Assembly: GCF_900091415.1 (NCBI RefSeq)
Contig: NZ_FMHU01000001.1
Coordinates: 2,170,001 to 2,234,000, forward strand
Source: Micromonospora inyonensis
GTDB lineage: Bacteria; Actinomycetota; Actinomycetes; Mycobacteriales; Micromonosporaceae
Length of the DNA: 64,000 bases
Direction: 5' to 3'
In this document: positions 61,218 through 64,000 of the stretch, piece by piece
Numbering within the stretch: position 1 is the stretch's first letter
How the letters are laid out: every line of letters begins with the position of its first letter
Made by a program: the position numbers and the translations under genes
Notes under the pieces: model-generated
Told to the model about the DNA's origin: nothing
What the model saw: only the letters and a program-made list of their open reading frames with translations
Database searches by the model: none

Positions 61218-62825
61218 CTTGATCTTTAACCTGTGCGGCGCGGCCGGGGATTGGCCGATTTCTTCTTCGAAGAGGTTGTCTTCCTGGTCGCGTTGCTGGT
61301 GGCGATGTGGACGTCGTAGCGGCGGGTGGGATGGCGGTTGGGTCGTCCGGGTGGGCGGCCGGGTCCTGGTCGGGTGGGTTTCGGTGCACCGGCGGGACAG
61401 GGGCTGTTGGCGCGCAGGTGCCGAAATCCGCGGCGGACCCGGGCGGGGGTGAGCCGTTCGGGTGGGGCTGGTCGTTCCCAGGGGCGACGCAGGTCGGAGG
61501 CGAGGGGGCGGGCTAGCCGTAGCTGGGTGTAGGCGGCGATGATCAGCCAGGTCCAGCGGTCGGCGGCGTGCGGGTCGCGCAGTTTCGGCACGCACCAGCC
61601 GAGGGTCTGCTTGAGCAGCCGGAAGGTGTGTTCGATGTCGAAACGGCGTAGGAACGCCTGCCACAGCAGGTCGATCATGGTCGGGTCGGGGTTGTCGCCG
61701 CCGGACTGGTGGCCGAGGCCGGTGAACCACCACAGCCAGACCGGCTTCGCGGTCGCGCCGGAGGGCAGCCGTTGCACGTCCAGGCGGATGAGGGTGCCTT
61801 CCAGGATGGGCAGCTCAGGGCAGTCGGCCCAGGCGGCGCGGCGGGTCAGCCTGGGGTGCAGCCGGTGCCAGGCACGGGCGGTCGCGGTGCCGTAGAGGCG
61901 GGTCTCGGTCACGGTGGTGACGTCCGGGGTGCCCCAGCTGGCCGGGTCGCCGAAGATGAACTCGCTGCCATGCCGTGGTGGCCGACCGCACTTGGGGCCC
62001 GGTATCCATGGCCCCGGCGGGCGGCGCAGCACCCGGTCGGATCGCATCCGGGCCAGGACGCGTACCGGCAGGTCCCGTAGCAGCCAGGCCAGCCGGGCCG
62101 CGTCGTAGCCGGCATCCATCACCACCCAGACCGCCGGGTCACCAGGCTGCCAGTGCCCGGCGGTGATCAGTCGGTCCACCACCGCGCGCAGCTGCTCGGC
62201 GGTGACCGCGGCCAGCTCGGTGCCCGGGGCCAGCCGGACCGCGTCCAGCGGCGCGGTCCACGAACTGCGCCCGGACTCCAGGGCCACCACAAACGAGTAC
62301 GGCCAGCCCGGCACACCGATGTGCTGGTCTTTGCCACGGCCGTAGGTGTGGCACAGGATCCGCTCCGGCACGGTGTGCGCTTCCGGCCGCAGCCAGCAGG
62401 TGACATCCACGGCCAGGACGATCCGCCCGTCGGCGGCCCGTGGCATCGGCATCGAGGCCACCACGGTCCGCAACCGTTCCACATCGATCCGACCGGCGCC
62501 AAGCGCGTCGTACAACGCGCCGTGACCTCGACGGTGCTCCGCCACCAGGGACAAGGCCGGCAGCGACCGTACCGGCCCGTCCGCGCACAACACCGCGTCG
62601 GCCAACTCGAACAGCGCATCAGCTCTGGCGCTCAGACAGCGATGCAGTTCCGTACGGAACGTCGCGAGGTCCCCAACCGCGCTTCCACGCGCGGCGTCAT
62701 GCACACTGATCATCCCGCAGCCCTTGGTCCTGATCTTCTTCCCTAGACAAGAGGAATGATCGATCAAGGGCTGCGGCCATGATCGCCCGGGGGGCGATGC
62801 AACCGACCCCAGGTTAAAGATCAAG
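61218..62825 (-). mobile_element. IS701-type element (1608 bp) with TTAG target duplication
   Basis: Perfect ends CTTGATCTTTAACCTG (61218) and its complement (62810-62825), flanked by TTAG on both sides (61214-61217 and 62826-62829). This fits the YTAR 4-bp duplication of the IS701 group. One intact transposase gene. Inserted next to the tail of an older IS5-type remnant. Confidence 0.9.
61226..62713 (-). CDS. IS701/IS4-superfamily DDE transposase
   Basis: 495 residues from ATG 62713 (MISVHDAARGSAVGDLATFR), chosen because the 37 extra upstream codons fall in the terminal repeat. DDE regions: GRIVLAVDVTCWLRPEA (first Asp), VWVVMDAGYDAARLAWLL (second Asp) and FLRRFDIEHTFRLLKQTLGW (Glu in the YREK-like motif). 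The C-terminal tail is Pro/Arg-rich and runs almost to the left inverted repeat. No lesion, so probably active. Confidence 0.92.
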   Translation of the reverse strand: MISVHDAARGSAVGDLATFRTELHRCLSARADALFELADAVLCADGPVRSLPALSLVAEHRRGHGALYDALGAGRIDVERLRTVVASMPMPRAADGRIVLAVDVTCWLRPEAHTVPERILCHTYGRGKDQHIGVPGWPYSFVVALESGRSSWTAPLDAVRLAPGTELAAVTAEQLRAVVDRLITAGHWQPGDPAVWVVMDAGYDAARLAWLLRDLPVRVLARMRSDRVLRRPPGPWIPGPKCGRPPRHGSEFIFGDPASWGTPDVTTVTETRLYGTATARAWHRLHPRLTRRAAWADCPELPILEGTLIRLDVQRLPSGATAKPVWLWWFTGLGHQSGGDNPDPTMIDLLWQAFLRRFDIEHTFRLLKQTLGWCVPKLRDPHAADRWTWLIIAAYTQLRLARPLASDLRRPWERPAPPERLTPARVRRGFRHLRANSPCPAGAPKPTRPGPGRPPGRPNRHPTRRYDVHIATSNATRKTTSSKKKSANPRPRRTG

Positions 62826-64000
62826 TTAGGCCGTGTGTCATAAGTGCCGTTCGAGGCGTCGGAGCCAGATGTCGATCATGCTGATGGGGGCGGTGGCTTC
62901 GTACCGCACGGCGAGCCGACCACGTCCAGTGATGCCGTTCGCGCAGCATGCGGATCAGCCTCCACCAGGTGAAGTTGTCCACGGTGCCGAAGGTGTTCTT
63001 CGCGACGGCGTGTCGGAAGTAGTTGGCCCAGCCATGCATGACCATGTTCAAGCTGGTCAGCACGTACTCCAGGTCCTGCTGCGACGTCTTGTGGGTCAGG
63101 GCACGGATCTTCGCCTTCACCGACCGCAAGGGTCGCTGGGCGACGAAGGTGTAGACGTACCACTTACTCGTTCCTCGCTTGCGGCGCCACTGGATGTGAA
63201 ACCCCAGGAAGTCGAACCCTTCACTCATGTGCACGACCCTAGTTTTGGCTGGAGACAGCCGCAGACCGACGGGTCGTAGGACTTGACTGATCTCCTCGCG
63301 CAACACTTCGGCGTCTGGCTCGGTCCCGTGGACCAAGACCACGAAATCGTCCGCGTAGCGGACAATCCGCCAGTTCGGCAATCCCTTGAGGCGTCGTCGC
63401 CTCCGGCGATCCTGAGTCGACATCATCCCGCCCGGCTCCCAGGTCGCATGCATGTGCTCGTCGAGCACCGACAGCGCGATGTTGGCCAGCAGAGGCGAGA
63501 TGATGCCGCCCTGCGGAGTCCCGGTGTGTGTGTCCTGATGTCCACCGAGTTCTGTGAGGACCCCGGCCTTCAGGAACGCTTTCACCAGGGACAGGATCCG
63601 CTTGTCCTTGATCCGCTTTCGGACACGGTCCATCACCGCGACGTGCTCGATCTCGTCGAAGCACGCGTGGATGTCCGCGTCCAGCACCCAGCGGTAACCC
63701 CGGGTCCCGAAGAAGTGGATCTCAGCGACGGCGTCCTGAGCCCGCCGGTTGGGCCGGAACCCGTAAGAGACCGGCTTGAAGTCGGCCTCGAAGATCGGTT
63801 CCAGCACCAGCTTCAACGCGGCCTGAACAACCCGGTCGGCGATCGTGGGAATCCCCAGCCGCCGTACCTTCCCCGACCCACCCGGCTTGGGAATCTTTCT
63901 CTCCCGCACCGGAAGCGGCCGGAACGTGCCCACCTTCAGCTGGGCCCGCAGATCGTCCAGGAACCCCGGAACACCGATCCGCTCTTCGACGTCGGCGACC
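62821..64000 (-). CDS. ltrA: Group II intron reverse transcriptase/maturase, 3'-damaged and cut by the window edge
   Basis: The frame is open through the right edge (VADVEERIGVPGFLDDL...), so the start lies outside. RT domain: PKPGGSGKVRRLGIPTIADR, VSYGFRPNRRAQDAVAEI, VLDADIHACFDEIEH (RT motif with catalytic Asp), GTPQGGIISPLLANIALSVL, IVRYADDFVVLVHG (YADD) and GFDFLGFHIQWRRK. Maturase domain X includes MVMHGWANYFRHAVAKNTFG and FTWWRLIRMLRERHHWTW. After that the expected C-terminus is missing: the last ~30 codons read out of frame through an IS5 transposase tail. No domain V follows, so this intron copy cannot splice. Confidence 0.85.
   Translation of the reverse strand, partial: VADVEERIGVPGFLDDLRAQLKVGTFRPLPVRERKIPKPGGSGKVRRLGIPTIADRVVQAALKLVLEPIFEADFKPVSYGFRPNRRAQDAVAEIHFFGTRGYRWVLDADIHACFDEIEHVAVMDRVRKRIKDKRILSLVKAFLKAGVLTELGGHQDTHTGTPQGGIISPLLANIALSVLDEHMHATWEPGGMMSTQDRRRRRRLKGLPNWRIVRYADDFVVLVHGTEPDAEVLREEISQVLRPVGLRLSPAKTRVVHMSEGFDFLGFHIQWRRKRGTSKWYVYTFVAQRPLRSVKAKIRALTHKTSQQDLEYVLTSLNMVMHGWANYFRHAVAKNTFGTVDNFTWWRLIRMLRERHHWTWSARRAVRSHRPHQHDRHLAPTPRTALMTHGLT
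62838..62915 (-). pseudogene. C-terminal tail of an IS5-type transposase
   Basis: Read on the minus strand: LAVRYEATAPISMIDIWLRR then LERHL-stop, the usual end of an IS5/IS1182-like transposase, followed by ccgtgtgtcataagtgcc-type terminal sequence. Joined to the 3' end of the reverse transcriptase gene in a different frame. Confidence 0.55.

Overview
This is high-GC DNA (GC-rich third positions, many GTG starts, coupled ATGA/GTGA gene junctions) from an actinomycete. The gene families (two-domain KdpD, DUF4193 protein, MerR-like regulator next to a cold-shock gene, TIGR026xx Wadjet proteins) suggest a Micromonospora-like organism; that taxonomic call is inference. Much of the window is accessory DNA: at least five transposases or IS copies, two group II intron fragments, a broken tRNA gene and many truncated genes lie between blocks of intact genes.

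Layout. 0.35-4.4 kb (minus): a small hypothetical gene, then a BtuFCD/FecBCD-type ABC importer operon with an embedded methyltransferase. 4.6-13.0 kb (minus): a complete type II Wadjet (JetABCD) anti-plasmid operon. 13.1-16.2 kb: an IS graveyard, with an IS5-type transposase interrupted by a second IS, group II intron pieces in opposite orientations and an IS3 remnant. 16.3-27.3 kb: a giant polymorphic-toxin-like gene. It has an N-terminal hydrophobic and proline-rich region, a papain-like (glutamine-deamidase-type) domain, an OTU-like domain and at least eleven near-identical ~98-residue repeats, each ending in a helix-turn-helix-like segment. It is cut by an IS within a repeat and its 3' end is lost. 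27.4-29.4 kb: an IS3 element, a gene remnant and the 5' half of a tRNA-Arg(CCT).

29.4-36.9 kb is a defence cassette between two imperfect direct repeats of about 110 bp. It holds an AbiEii-type toxin with antitoxin, a PIN-like toxin with a DUF433 antitoxin, a TOTE primase-helicase split by a frameshift, a small CcbP-like calcium-binding protein with a 382-residue partner of unknown function, and a small hypothetical gene. Its right end abuts a wrecked kup gene. 38.0-49.9 kb is a cation and amino-acid transport block: an APC permease, CorA, and a full kdpFABC-kdpDE operon preceded by a second tiny membrane ORF. 50.0-51.9 kb: an IS110 element and a gene remnant.

52.0-60.2 kb holds two cold-shock protein genes on opposite strands that share a promoter-hairpin-T-run leader, a MerR-like regulator, a DUF4193 protein, a DEAD-box RNA helicase, and a second copy of the CcbP/382-residue module in which the CcbP part is fused in frame to an ETFB-methyltransferase-like enzyme. 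61.2-64.0 kb: an intact IS701-type element with TTAG target duplication beside a 3'-damaged group II intron reverse transcriptase that runs off the window.

How it fits together: Wadjet, TOTE, AbiE-like and PIN/DUF433 modules plus a large toxin indicate a defence and conflict island assembled by repeated insertion. The most unusual object is the giant repeat protein, whose repeats differ mostly at the predicted recognition helix of the HTH-like segment.
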